Source: Alphaproteobacteria bacterium US3C007 (GTDB lineage Bacteria; Pseudomonadota; Alphaproteobacteria; Rhodobacterales; Rhodobacteraceae). Taken from it: 64,000 nt of DNA. Each line of letters begins with the position of its first letter. The stretch's first letter is position 1. Positions 26,718 through 35,588 of this stretch are shown one piece after another. The position numbers were made by a program, and so were the translations under genes. The notes beneath the pieces are model-generated. The model was not told the origin of the DNA. It did not search any database and saw nothing but the letters and a program-made list of their open reading frames with translations. Location: contig CP139918.1 of the NCBI GenBank assembly GCA_034423775.1, positions 1,240,001 through 1,304,000 on the forward strand. The letters run 5' to 3'.

Positions 26718-28553
26718 TTATTCGGCCGCCGGTTGCAACCCAATAAAGCCGCCGGATTGGCGGTTCCAATACCGCGCATAAAGCCCGCCTTGCGCCAATA
26801 GGTTGGCATGGCTGCCGGCTTCGATGATTTTCCCTTGATCCAGAACGATGATGCGATCCATACGCGCAATGGTTGAGAGGCGATGGGCAATTGCCAGCAC
26901 GGTTTTGCCTTCCATCACCGTATCGAGCGCGTCTTGAATATATGCCTCGACTTCGCTGTCTAACGCGCTGGTTGCTTCATCCAGAACCAAAATGGGTGCA
27001 TCCTTCAAAATTGCACGCGCCAAGGCGATGCGCTGGCGCTGCCCGCCGGATAATTTTACCCCGCGCTCGCCCAAATGGGCCTCATAGCCGCGCCGGCCCT
27101 TAAAATCTTCAAGATCTTGGATGAAAGCATCCGCTTCGGCTTTTTGAGCGGCGGCGCGCATTTGCGCCTCGCTGGCACTTGGCTGACCGTAAAGGATATT
27201 ATCGCGCGCCGCGCGGTTAAACATTGCGGTTTCTTGCGTCACTGTGGCGATCGCGCGGCGAAGGCTTTCTTGGGTGACCTGTTGGATATTTTGACCATCA
27301 ATCAGGATCTGACCGCTTTCGGGATCGTGAAGCCGCAAAAGCAAAGTAATTAAAGTGGATTTCCCCGCCCCAGAGGCACCTATAATCCCCAGCTTTTCGC
27401 CCGGCTGAATGGTCAGAGAGATATTTTCAATTCCGCCTTTTTCGCGACCATAGGCAAAAGAGGTTTGATCAAAAGTGATTGCTCCTTGCGTTACTTTTAA
27501 CGGTTGCGCCGCAGGGTCATCGGTTAGATCATGCGCAGGCGTGAAGGTTTTCATCCCATTTTCCACTTCGCCCAAATTGCCGTAAAGCGCCATCAGCGTG
27601 AAGCTGACCCAACCGGTCATTTGCGCCAGCCGTAAAGACACGGCACCCGCCGTGGCGATCATGCCCACCGATCCATTGCCTTGCGACCAGCTGACCAGCG
27701 TGCTGCCAACCAGCACGATTGGCAAAATACCGGCCAGTCCCATAAGCCAGAAGCGAAATACAACCGAAACCCGCGCATGGCCAAGCGCGGCGTTGCGATA
27801 TCCCTCCATTGCCGATAGGGCGGCCTGATCTTCATGGCCCGCATGGGCAAATAGCTTGACAGTTTTGATATTGGTTACTGTGTCTACCACTTGTCCGGTC
27901 ACGTTTGCCCGCGCCCCTGCCCGCGCCGCGGATCGGGCCCGGATCAGTGGCATGAAATGCCGTATCACCAATACATAGCTTAAAATCCAAAGCAAAAGCG
28001 CCGAGCCCATAAAAAGGTTTATGGCACCCAAAACCGCCAAGGCCCCCAGAACAGAGGCCAGCGCAAATAAAACCGTGTGTAGGATTTCGATCACCACATC
28101 GGTTACTGCGCGCGCGGTTTGCATTTCTTTTTGCGCAATCCGCCCGGCAAAATCATTGTCGAAAAAACTGACCGAATGGCCCAAAACCCAACGGTGCAAA
28201 CGCGAGAGTACCAGATTATGCACATTCGGCGCCACCACATAGCTTTGCATGATCGAGCTGGCACCGAAGGCCAGAGGCCTGATCAATAAGAAAAACGCGA
28301 TGGCAGCGCCCAGCATCCAAAAATTTTCTGAAAACAACGCCTCACGCGGGCTGGCCATGCTGGCATCAATCACCAAGCCTAACACCAAGCCGCTTAACAT
28401 TTCGACGATGCCGGCGGTGATCGAGGCGGCGGCTGATAACAGCAAAACCGGCTCGCTGCCCCGCAACGCCCAGCGCAGGAAGGCGAGCAATGTTTTCGGC
28501 GGCGCCTGATCACTTTTGGCGTGATGCGAGATCCAATTTGCCAAAGGTGTCAC
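26718..28553 (-). CDS. ABC exporter half-transporter (permease-ATPase fusion), second of pair
   Basis: A 611-residue type IV ABC half-transporter: an N-terminal six-helix domain (about 30-320) fused to an ATPase. The ATPase has Walker A GASGAGKSTLITLLLRL, signature VKLSGGQRQRIALA, Walker B ILVLDEATSALD and AIAHRLST. The C-terminus ends in a proline-poor tail with GGFIGLQPAAE. Its start overlaps the stop of the upstream paralogue by four bases, so the two products probably form a heterodimer. The resemblance is to MsbA/LmrA-like multidrug and lipid exporters; the substrate cannot be read. Confidence 0.93.
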   Translation of the reverse strand: MTPLANWISHHAKSDQAPPKTLLAFLRWALRGSEPVLLLSAAASITAGIVEMLSGLVLGLVIDASMASPREALFSENFWMLGAAIAFFLLIRPLAFGASSIMQSYVVAPNVHNLVLSRLHRWVLGHSVSFFDNDFAGRIAQKEMQTARAVTDVVIEILHTVLFALASVLGALAVLGAINLFMGSALLLWILSYVLVIRHFMPLIRARSAARAGARANVTGQVVDTVTNIKTVKLFAHAGHEDQAALSAMEGYRNAALGHARVSVVFRFWLMGLAGILPIVLVGSTLVSWSQGNGSVGMIATAGAVSLRLAQMTGWVSFTLMALYGNLGEVENGMKTFTPAHDLTDDPAAQPLKVTQGAITFDQTSFAYGREKGGIENISLTIQPGEKLGIIGASGAGKSTLITLLLRLHDPESGQILIDGQNIQQVTQESLRRAIATVTQETAMFNRAARDNILYGQPSASEAQMRAAAQKAEADAFIQDLEDFKGRRGYEAHLGERGVKLSGGQRQRIALARAILKDAPILVLDEATSALDSEVEAYIQDALDTVMEGKTVLAIAHRLSTIARMDRIIVLDQGKIIEAGSHANLLAQGGLYARYWNRQSGGFIGLQPAAE

Positions 28554-30388
28554 TGCGCTGCATCCACATCAAGGAACCCACCCGATTGATGGGCCCAAAA
28601 CCCGGCATAAAGCCCGCCTTTTGCCAGCAGCTGTTCATGGCTGCCCTCTTCAACGATCCGCCCCTGATCCATTACAAGAATTCGATCCATATGCGCAATC
28701 GTAGACAATCGATGCGCGATCGCAATCACCGTTTTGCCGTCCATCATGCTGTAAAGCGTTGTCTGAATGGCCGCCTCGGCTTCGCTGTCCAGCGCGCTGG
28801 TGGCTTCATCGAGCAATAATATGGGGGCGTCTTTCAGAATCACCCGGGCCAAGGCAATACGTTGGCGCTGCCCGCCGGAAAGCTTTACGCCGCGCTCTCC
28901 GACATGCGCCTCATAACCGCAACGCCCTTCTGGATCTTCGAGGTCCAAAATAAAGTCATGCGCTTCGGCCTGCTTGGCCGCCGCGATCACTTGCGCCTCG
29001 CTGGCGGCGTTATTCCCATAGCGGATATTATCGCGCACTGAGCGGTGCATCAGGCTGCTCTCTTGCTGGACCATGCCGATATGGCGGCGCAAACTGTCTT
29101 GCTTCACCAGGTCTATGCGTTGCCCATCAATATAAATCTGGCCGGACTCAGCGTCATAAAACCGGAGCAAAAGCTTGAACAAAGTTGATTTTCCTGCGCC
29201 AGAGCGCCCCACAAGGCCCAGCTTCTGACCCGCTGGAATGCTTAGATTGATACCTTCCAATCCACCAAGAGCCCGGCCGTAATGATGCGACAGCTCGGTT
29301 ATTTCAATCCTGGCCTCTTGTGGTTGTAAGGTCTGCGCGTTCGGGTGGTCAATTAAGGTGACGGGTTGTGATAAGGTTTGCATGCCTTCGGCCACCACGC
29401 CCAATTCGCGAAAAAATGAGGCGACGGCCCAGATGATCCAATTGCTCATGCTGTTCAGCCTTAAAACCAACGCTGACGCTGCCGCCACAACCCCAGCACT
29501 GGCGCTGCCCTGCGCCCAAAGCGCAATCCCCCACCCGATCACCGCCACGATCAAAAAGCCATTTATCAGACTTAATAAAATATCCATGCGGGTATAAATC
29601 CGCATTTCCTTGATGAAGGTGTCGCGGGTTTGCGTGATGCCCGCTTTGGCAAAGGCGATTTCTTCGCCCTCATGGGCAAATAATTTTACCGAATGAATGT
29701 TGGTATACGCATCCACGACCCGCCCGTTCAACTCGGATCGCGCATCTGATGAAGCTTTTGAAGCGGGGCCAACGCGTTTTACCGTGAAGCGCAGCAGTAA
29801 CAAATAGAGCCCGAACCAAAGCACCAAGGGCAGGGTAAGGCGAATATCTGCCTGCATCAGTAAGAAGAAAGCGCCGATCACATAGGCCAGCGCATAGCTC
29901 ATTGCGTCAAACACGTGAAAGGCCACTTCGCCCGCAGCAGGGGGCGTTTGCATCACGCGGTTGGCGATGCGGCCGGCAAAATCGCCTTCAAACCAGCCCA
30001 CAGATTGGCGCATTACGTGGCGATGCCCGCGCCAGCGCACCAATGTGGCCATATTGGTGAGGATCGTATTATTCACCAATGCGGTATCGAAAAAGGTAAG
30101 TATTGGCCTGATCAGCAATATAAACACCGCCAAGGCGATTAAAACCGGTCCAAGGCGCTGCAGCGTTTCTGCGCGATCGCCCTGCAACTGGTCCACCAGC
30201 CATCCCAGCGCATAGATCAATCCGATTTCGCTGCCAGCCACCAAAACCGAGGCGGTGAAAGCCAGCAGGAAGACCCATTTAAACGGTTGACAATAGGTCT
30301 GTAGAAAAGGCCAAAGCCGTTGCGGTGGGCGATCAATTTCGCGGTAATCGGCGAAAGGATCGATCAAATCTTCAAAAAACCGAAACAT
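28550..30388 (-). CDS. ABC exporter half-transporter (permease-ATPase fusion), first of pair
   Basis: About 612 residues, with the same layout as the next gene and clearly paralogous: membrane domain, then Walker A GRSGAGKSTLFKLLLRFYD, signature VKLSGGQRQRIALA, Walker B ILLLDEATSALD and IAHRLSTIAHMDRILVMD. I chose the start MFRFFEDLIDPF at 30388, preceded by a G-rich run; an ATG eight codons upstream is possible. Both halves keep the catalytic Glu after Walker B and the switch His, so a degenerate-site heterodimer is not indicated. The pair is a single transcriptional unit; substrate is unknown. Confidence 0.92.
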   Translation of the reverse strand: MFRFFEDLIDPFADYREIDRPPQRLWPFLQTYCQPFKWVFLLAFTASVLVAGSEIGLIYALGWLVDQLQGDRAETLQRLGPVLIALAVFILLIRPILTFFDTALVNNTILTNMATLVRWRGHRHVMRQSVGWFEGDFAGRIANRVMQTPPAAGEVAFHVFDAMSYALAYVIGAFFLLMQADIRLTLPLVLWFGLYLLLLRFTVKRVGPASKASSDARSELNGRVVDAYTNIHSVKLFAHEGEEIAFAKAGITQTRDTFIKEMRIYTRMDILLSLINGFLIVAVIGWGIALWAQGSASAGVVAAASALVLRLNSMSNWIIWAVASFFRELGVVAEGMQTLSQPVTLIDHPNAQTLQPQEARIEITELSHHYGRALGGLEGINLSIPAGQKLGLVGRSGAGKSTLFKLLLRFYDAESGQIYIDGQRIDLVKQDSLRRHIGMVQQESSLMHRSVRDNIRYGNNAASEAQVIAAAKQAEAHDFILDLEDPEGRCGYEAHVGERGVKLSGGQRQRIALARVILKDAPILLLDEATSALDSEAEAAIQTTLYSMMDGKTVIAIAHRLSTIAHMDRILVMDQGRIVEEGSHEQLLAKGGLYAGFWAHQSGGFLDVDAAQ

Positions 30389-30463
30389 GACCCCCCACTT
30401 TGCAGATATCAAAGCCTTTTAGAATATGCGCCTATTTCGCTCGAACCAAGCTTCAAAATTGTT

Positions 30464-30506
30464 AAAAGCGCCCCGTTGTCCTGAGCTAAGCTGTTTATCA
30501 GGGGCG
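30464..30506 (-). terminator. Possible weak terminator after cca
   Basis: On the minus strand CGCCCC (30506-30501) can pair with GGGGCG (30474-30469), with an inner CCTGA/TCAGG stem, followed after one base by TTTT. The loop is long, so a working terminator is uncertain. It lies between the end of the cca gene and the ABC exporter pair. Confidence 0.3.
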
Positions 30507-30552
30507 TCAATATAATTTTATCGGTGAAAATAGCCCTAAAGTATCAGGCCCA

Positions 30553-31719
30553 CTATTTAACATCCAATGTGCGCAGCAACGCCGTCTTATCCAGCTGGAA
30601 CCCAGAGGTGATCCAGATCTGTTCCAAGGCGCGTAGTTTTTTGCCAAGCGCTGAGCCAGTGTAAAGGGGCATCAGATCTTCGGCGGTTATTGGAAATTGC
30701 GCGCTGGCACCGGTTTGTACCGCGCTCAAGTCAGGCTCTGAGACCGGCGTTTCAAAAAGCGCGGCGCGCAGCAGTAAAACATCCAAAGCAATCGGCGCCT
30801 TGCACCGATAGGCCAATTCGCCCGCTTTTGTCATCGCCTCTATATGGGTTTTCAACAGTTTCAGGGTTTTGCTTTGGGCTTTGCTTAGGCGCAGATGGGC
30901 TTCAACCTGCCCCCCGCCCAGCGCAGCAAGCCGCCGAAGCGGGTCAATCGGAGCCTCATAGAGGCTTTCAAAGTAAACCAATGGTGCAAGGGCTTTATCA
31001 TCAGATCCGGGCAAAACATGCTGCAGCACTCCGGTGATGCGCATCGCGGCCACCGCGGGGGCGGGGCTTGGGGCAGCCAGCAATTTTAACAGTTCTTTGG
31101 TTATGCGTTCTTTAGAAAGCCCCAATAAGCCATCGCCCTGGGTTGCAATCGCGGCCAGAGCATCAGGATCGAAGCCCAAATCTGGATCGGCATACCAGGC
31201 CGAGAACCTAAAGAACCGTAAAATACGCAGGTAATCTTCGGTAATCCGCCGCTCGGCATTCTCGATAAAGCGCAGATGCCCCGCTTTCAGATCAGCAAGC
31301 CCATTCAGCGGATCGTAGATCTTGCCGCTTGCATCGGCGTAAAGCGCATTCATCGTAAAATCACGCCGCGTTGCATCGCTTTTAAGGCTATCGGCATATT
31401 GAATTGTGGCGCGGCGGCCGTCGGTTTCAATATCTTGGCGAAACGTGGTGATTTCATAGGGCGTACCCTCGCTAATCACCGTGATGGTGCCATGTTCGAT
31501 GCCGGTTGGAATGGTTTTTAGCTTGGCGGCGCGCGCCAAATTTTGAATTTGATCGGGCCGGGCGTTGCTGGCCAGATCAATATCGTCGACGGGCCTGTTG
31601 AGCAGGCTGTTGCGCACGCAGCCACCGACAAAATAAATCTCGAACCCAGCGTCGCTTAACAGCCGTGTAATTTTTTCCACACCAGGCTTTTTGAGCCAGT
31701 CTGCCTGAATGATATTCAT
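30553..31719 (-). CDS. cca: CCA tRNA nucleotidyltransferase
   Basis: A 388-residue class II nucleotidyltransferase that adds or repairs the tRNA 3'-CCA end. The catalytic head has FEIYFVGGCVRNSLLNRPVD, followed by DIDLASNARPDQ, then YEITTFRQD and the tRNA-contact region ATRRDFTMNALYAD. IENAERRITEDYLRILRFFR matches the neck domain. I start it at the ATG at 31719, overlapping the upstream NUDIX gene by four bases (ATGA); the open frame continues upstream inside that gene and has no family similarity. It is coupled with NUDIX and hslO in one minus-strand run. Confidence 0.94.
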   Translation of the reverse strand: MNIIQADWLKKPGVEKITRLLSDAGFEIYFVGGCVRNSLLNRPVDDIDLASNARPDQIQNLARAAKLKTIPTGIEHGTITVISEGTPYEITTFRQDIETDGRRATIQYADSLKSDATRRDFTMNALYADASGKIYDPLNGLADLKAGHLRFIENAERRITEDYLRILRFFRFSAWYADPDLGFDPDALAAIATQGDGLLGLSKERITKELLKLLAAPSPAPAVAAMRITGVLQHVLPGSDDKALAPLVYFESLYEAPIDPLRRLAALGGGQVEAHLRLSKAQSKTLKLLKTHIEAMTKAGELAYRCKAPIALDVLLLRAALFETPVSEPDLSAVQTGASAQFPITAEDLMPLYTGSALGKKLRALEQIWITSGFQLDKTALLRTLDVK

Positions 31720-32321
31720 ACCAACCGGTCTGCCAACCCCCGAAGAATACGCGCCGTTGCACCCCATATATAATACGGACCGAACGGAATAGCATAGTAT
31801 TTTCGCGTTTGCGATTGCCAGCGCCGCTGATGGATCGAAAAGTTTTCCACCTGCGTCAGATGCGCCAGCGGGACCCAAAAGGCCTCGGCCACTTCGCAGG
31901 GATCGATCTGCGGCGTAAACGGGCTGGAAATAAGCCCGATTACGGGCGTGACGGAAAAGCCGGTGACCGTTTCATGTGGTGCCAAACTGCCCAATACCTC
32001 GATATTTTGAGGATTGAGCCCAACCTCTTCTTGCGCTTCGCGCAGCGCGGCGGCGTGAATATGGGCATCTTTTGCTTCGACTTTACCACCGGGGAAAGCA
32101 ACTTGATTCGGGTGATGCTTTAAATGCGCGGCGCGGCGGGTCAGCAAGACACAGGGTCCATCAACGCTGCTATACACACCAATCAACACGGCCGCGTCGC
32201 GCAGGGATGCGGTGCGCTTTTCCTTTGATACGGGGTTCAGATCAAAATCCGAAGAGGCGGCCAGCGAACGCTCTGTTGCTGTCAGTAAGCGTGCGCGCAG
32301 CTCATGCGGGGGCACTGTCAT
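31716..32321 (-). CDS. NUDIX hydrolase, CoA pyrophosphatase (NudL-like)
   Basis: A 201-residue NUDIX protein. The box is visible as GGKVEAKDAHIHAAALREAQ followed by EEVGL. Upstream, LTRRAAHLKHHPNQVAFPGG is the extra motif that marks the CoA pyrophosphatase subgroup (NudL/PCD1), which splits CoA into 3',5'-ADP and phosphopantetheine. The C-terminal part HETVTGFSVTPVIGL also fits. It overlaps hslO by 20 bases at its start and cca by four bases at its end, indicating a three-gene operon. Confidence 0.9.
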   Translation of the reverse strand: MTVPPHELRARLLTATERSLAASSDFDLNPVSKEKRTASLRDAAVLIGVYSSVDGPCVLLTRRAAHLKHHPNQVAFPGGKVEAKDAHIHAAALREAQEEVGLNPQNIEVLGSLAPHETVTGFSVTPVIGLISSPFTPQIDPCEVAEAFWVPLAHLTQVENFSIHQRRWQSQTRKYYAIPFGPYYIWGATARILRGLADRLV

Positions 32322-33303
32322 CGGGCTCCGCCTGAAACCCTACGCTGGTTGGGTCTAACTGATAATGTGCGCCGCAAAATTGACAATCTGCGGTTACCAG
32401 ACCGTCTTCTCTGGTCATGCTGGCAATATCTTTTGCCGAATAAATCGATAGGGATTGGCGCACCCGCTCTTGCGAGCAGGTGCATCCAAAGCGCACGGCT
32501 TGGGCGTCGAACACTCTTGGCTGATCTTCATGAAACAACCGCAGCAGCAATTGCGAGGGTTGGATCACTGGCCCAATCATTTCCAGCTCTTCGACGGTGT
32601 TTAACAAAATGTTCATGCGGTTCCAGTTATCGCTGTCATCGGCATCTATAATATCATTGGCCATTAACACACCGCCATCGCCCGATCCGCCCTCGTCGAT
32701 CGCAGGCTCAAGGCTGGATTTGGGCATATGTTGTAGCATAATACCCCCTGCGCGCCACTGCGCGGGCTGATCGGGGGCCCGCGATTTTCCATAGCAGAGC
32801 TTAAACGTGGTTGGCAGCTGCTCTGATTGCGCAAAATAGGCCTCTGCACAGGCGGAAAGAGAGCCACCCACCAGCGGGGTTATGCCTTGATACGGCGCCA
32901 TATCTGCGCCTTGATCGATCAAAATCGCAAAATAGCCTTCGCCAATTTGGTCGAAAATTGGTCCGTCGGTTAGCCGCGCTTCATCAAAGCTGGCATAGGC
33001 GCGCATCCGCGCTGGCGCGCCTTCGGTTTCGGGGCCGTAATAATCGGTAGCGATCATGCGCACAGCGCCTTTGGATTGCACTTGCAATGAAAGCTTCCAG
33101 CGCAACTTTATACTTTCCCCGATTAAAGCTGTCAGCAGCGCCATTTCAGACACCAATGCCTCGACCACGGGCGGATAATTATGTTGCTGTAGGACGCCAT
33201 CCAAAACGCCATCAAGGCGCGCTATCCGGCCCCGCATGTCACAGGCATCAAGTTGAAAGGGTAGGACAGTGTCGTCCCACGCAATTTGCGATCCACTTTT
33301 CAT
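32302..33303 (-). CDS. hslO: Redox-regulated chaperone Hsp33
   Basis: About 333 residues. The N-terminal Hsp33 core is recognised by LPFQLDACDMRGRIARL and the middle QGITPLVGGSLSACAEAYFA. The C-terminal zinc-binding switch has four Cys in CTC (FGCTCSQERV) and CQFC (TADCQFCGAHY), the standard CxC...CxxC pattern that forms disulfides under oxidative stress. I prefer the ATG at 33303 because AAGGA stands six bases before it; an ATG two codons upstream leaves no spacing. It leads the hslO-NUDIX-cca run. Confidence 0.95.
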   Translation of the reverse strand: MKSGSQIAWDDTVLPFQLDACDMRGRIARLDGVLDGVLQQHNYPPVVEALVSEMALLTALIGESIKLRWKLSLQVQSKGAVRMIATDYYGPETEGAPARMRAYASFDEARLTDGPIFDQIGEGYFAILIDQGADMAPYQGITPLVGGSLSACAEAYFAQSEQLPTTFKLCYGKSRAPDQPAQWRAGGIMLQHMPKSSLEPAIDEGGSGDGGVLMANDIIDADDSDNWNRMNILLNTVEELEMIGPVIQPSQLLLRLFHEDQPRVFDAQAVRFGCTCSQERVRQSLSIYSAKDIASMTREDGLVTADCQFCGAHYQLDPTSVGFQAEPDDSAPA

Positions 33304-33390
33304 AGGCATTCCTTATCTTTCTTGCGGAGCCATATCCTGTCTCGTAAGACTGGGCAAGCAGCCGAGGGTTTGGACCAAAAGGAGCTTGGA

Positions 33391-33852
33391 ATGATAAGAC
33401 GCTATGGAGAAACCCCGCAAATGGATCGCCGCTATCAGATCCGGCGTGGGGTTTATGCGATTTTGCCTTATGGCGATGCGCTTTTACTGACCCATCAGGC
33501 AGAGCCTGAGCCCGAATTTCAATTGCCGGGCGGCGGTATTGACCCAGGTGAGCATCCGATCACCGCGCTGCACCGTGAAGTGATGGAAGAAACCGGTTGG
33601 AAAATCGCCCGGCCGCGCCATATTGGCGCCTTTCGACGGTTCGTTTTTATGCCTGAATATGACCTCTGGGCTGAAAAACTATGTTTGGTTTATCGCGCAG
33701 ATCCTGTGTTGCGCCTTGGCGATCCAACCGAGGCTGGCCATGAGGATCACTTAATACCAATCGAAGAGGCGTTTGAGCTTTTGGCGAATCCCGGAGATCG
33801 GGCTTTTACGCAGATGTTTCAGGCCCAGATGCGCCTGCGGCGCGATGCGTGA
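33391..33852 (+). CDS. NUDIX hydrolase
   Basis: A 153-residue NUDIX protein. The box reads GGGIDPGEHPITALHREVME followed by ETGW, with all acidic metal ligands present. The flanking YQIRRGVYAILPYGDALLLT and the ending EDHLIPIEEAFELL resemble proteins of the MutT/ADP-ribose class, but the substrate is unsure. The ATG at 33391 has GGAG six bases before it; an open frame further upstream overlaps the divergent hslO start and is not used. Its last 47 bases overlap the end of the convergent receiver-phosphatase gene, an unusually long overlap. Confidence 0.88.
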   Translation: MIRRYGETPQMDRRYQIRRGVYAILPYGDALLLTHQAEPEPEFQLPGGGIDPGEHPITALHREVMEETGWKIARPRHIGAFRRFVFMPEYDLWAEKLCLVYRADPVLRLGDPTEAGHEDHLIPIEEAFELLANPGDRAFTQMFQAQMRLRRDA

Positions 33853-35179
33853 TGATCAACGCCGACAGGTCATCTACCAGCGGTGTTTGATCGCAGGCGG
33901 CGTGTATATTTTTTAAAATACTATGGGTGAGAGCGGGCCCATGCAGATGTTGAACGCGGGCAAAGAGCGGCTGTAACCCTTCTTTTCCACGCGCGGTATT
34001 TTGGCCATAGGCACCATCGCTAAACCCGTCCGAATAAAGGATCAGGCGCTCGCCCAAAGCCAGCTGCAAGTGATGATCTTGAAAGCGTGCCGTTTGCGAA
34101 ATGCCGATTGGCAGGCTGTCACAGCCAATATGGTGAAACGTGCCCTCTTTTGCGTGTAAAATTGGATAAGGGTGACCAGCTTGGGCAAAACAAAGGCGCC
34201 CGGAGGTTAAATCCAGCAGTCCCGATATCATGGTCAAGTAATGATCGGTCGTAAGATCTTTGAGCATGATTTGATTTATGCTTTGTAAAATATCATGCGG
34301 TTGGCGCGGGCAGATTTGCCCTGTTTCAAGGCGTTTTACCGCGATATTTTGGCCGAAAGCTTCAGCTGAAAAAAAACCTGCAATGCGCACTGTCAGCATT
34401 GCTGCGCTGATATCATGCCCCGAAACATCGGCATTATAAAACCCTATATGCGTTGCCCCTATGGCAAAAAACCTTGCCAAATCCCCTCCAACACGGCCTG
34501 CATTTTCCACCAGGGCTGTGAAGTCAAACCGACCAAAGCTGCGATGCCTGTTATGGATAAGCGCGGTTTGAAGCTGCTGCGCGGCGATCAGATCTTTATC
34601 CATGGCGTTATTTAAAGCTTGGGTTTTGCGCAGCGCCGCTTTTACCTGTCGGTTTTTGACTTTTAACTTCCGCTGCGTGTCAAGAAGCCGGGCCGCTGCC
34701 GTGACGCGGGCGTGAAGTTCGATCGCCGCAATCGGCTTACTAAGAAAATCATCAGCGCCATGTTGAAAGGCGTACAGCATCTCGGCTTTGGTGGAGCGCG
34801 AGGTAAGCAAAATAAAATAAATATATCGGTCTGGGGTGATTTGGCGCAGCGTGTAACACAAATCGAGGCCGTTGATTTCTGGCATCATCCAATCGCTTAG
34901 AATGATATTGGGACGGTGTTTTTTAAATAAGCTAATTGCCGCCTTGGCGTTGCTGGCTTGCAGGCTGTGAAGTCCCCAGCTGGTTAGAAAACCTGCAACG
35001 ATGCGCCTTTGCACAGCGCTGTCATCAACGATCAGCACGGTTTTGATCGCGCGCAAAACGGGTGGCGGTTTGCTGGTTTCAAGCTTTGGATATGGCTGAT
35101 ACAATGCAAGCGTCCCTTGTGTTGGGCGGGTTGTAAAACCCCAGCACTTAACCGGCTGTAAAAACCTAAAATTAAGCAT
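33806..35179 (-). CDS. Response regulator with PP2C-type (RsbU/SpoIIE) phosphatase output
   Basis: About 457 residues. The receiver (about 45-165) shows TVLIVDDSAVQRR, the phospho-Asp in ILSDWMMPEINGLDL and the Lys in FLSKPIAA. A coiled-coil-like linker (about 165-215) leads to a PP2C domain of the RsbU class, with VGGDLARFF, YNADVSGHDISAAM, FAQAGHPYPIL and ILYSDGFSDGAYG carrying metal-binding Asp residues. Such proteins dephosphorylate anti-sigma-factor antagonists. The N-terminal 45 residues are not typical and the ATG lacks a ribosome-binding site, so the start may be later. An HPt protein gene lies divergently upstream. It overlaps the NUDIX gene by 47 bases. Confidence 0.9.
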   Translation of the reverse strand: MLNFRFLQPVKCWGFTTRPTQGTLALYQPYPKLETSKPPPVLRAIKTVLIVDDSAVQRRIVAGFLTSWGLHSLQASNAKAAISLFKKHRPNIILSDWMMPEINGLDLCYTLRQITPDRYIYFILLTSRSTKAEMLYAFQHGADDFLSKPIAAIELHARVTAAARLLDTQRKLKVKNRQVKAALRKTQALNNAMDKDLIAAQQLQTALIHNRHRSFGRFDFTALVENAGRVGGDLARFFAIGATHIGFYNADVSGHDISAAMLTVRIAGFFSAEAFGQNIAVKRLETGQICPRQPHDILQSINQIMLKDLTTDHYLTMISGLLDLTSGRLCFAQAGHPYPILHAKEGTFHHIGCDSLPIGISQTARFQDHHLQLALGERLILYSDGFSDGAYGQNTARGKEGLQPLFARVQHLHGPALTHSILKNIHAACDQTPLVDDLSALIITHRAAGASGPETSA

Positions 35180-35250
35180 TTTAAAATTTTAGATATTCAT
35201 CTCTGATTCAATGTTTTGCTGAACCATAACGCCGGGACGGGAGTGAATTC

Positions 35251-35580
35251 ATGATAGATTGGGAGCGTATCGAAGACCTGCGCCGAGAGGTGGGGCACAA
35301 AGACTTTGCCGATGTGGTGGCGTTGTTTTTTGAAGAAATTGACAGCAGTTTACCGGGATCTTTTGACCTTACAGAGCCGGATGAGATCCGCGATCTATTA
35401 CATTTCATTCGTGGTAGTGCGTTGAATTTGGGCTTTTTTGAACTGGCTCGATTATGTGAGCCTGATTTCTTTACGATGGAAACGGGCTTATCTGTCGAAA
35501 AAATTCGGCCCTATTTCGAACGATTGCGGCGCTCTTATGAAAGGGCCAAGGCGGTCTATTTTCAGAATATGACATTGTAG
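35251..35580 (+). CDS. HPt histidine phosphotransfer protein
   Basis: A 109-residue helical protein consisting of one HPt domain. The motif DLLHFIRGSALNLGFFELA places the phospho-acceptor His at 51, followed by the expected basic residue and the GS-x-LN-x-G pattern. It lies divergently from the receiver-PP2C gene with a 71-base gap and may carry phosphate to or from that receiver. The hybrid kinase at the window start lacks its own HPt domain, so a link between them is possible but unproven. A ribosome-binding site-like GGGACGGGAG precedes the ATG. Confidence 0.9.
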   Translation: MIDWERIEDLRREVGHKDFADVVALFFEEIDSSLPGSFDLTEPDEIRDLLHFIRGSALNLGFFELARLCEPDFFTMETGLSVEKIRPYFERLRRSYERAKAVYFQNMTL

Positions 35581-35588
35581 GTTCAAGT

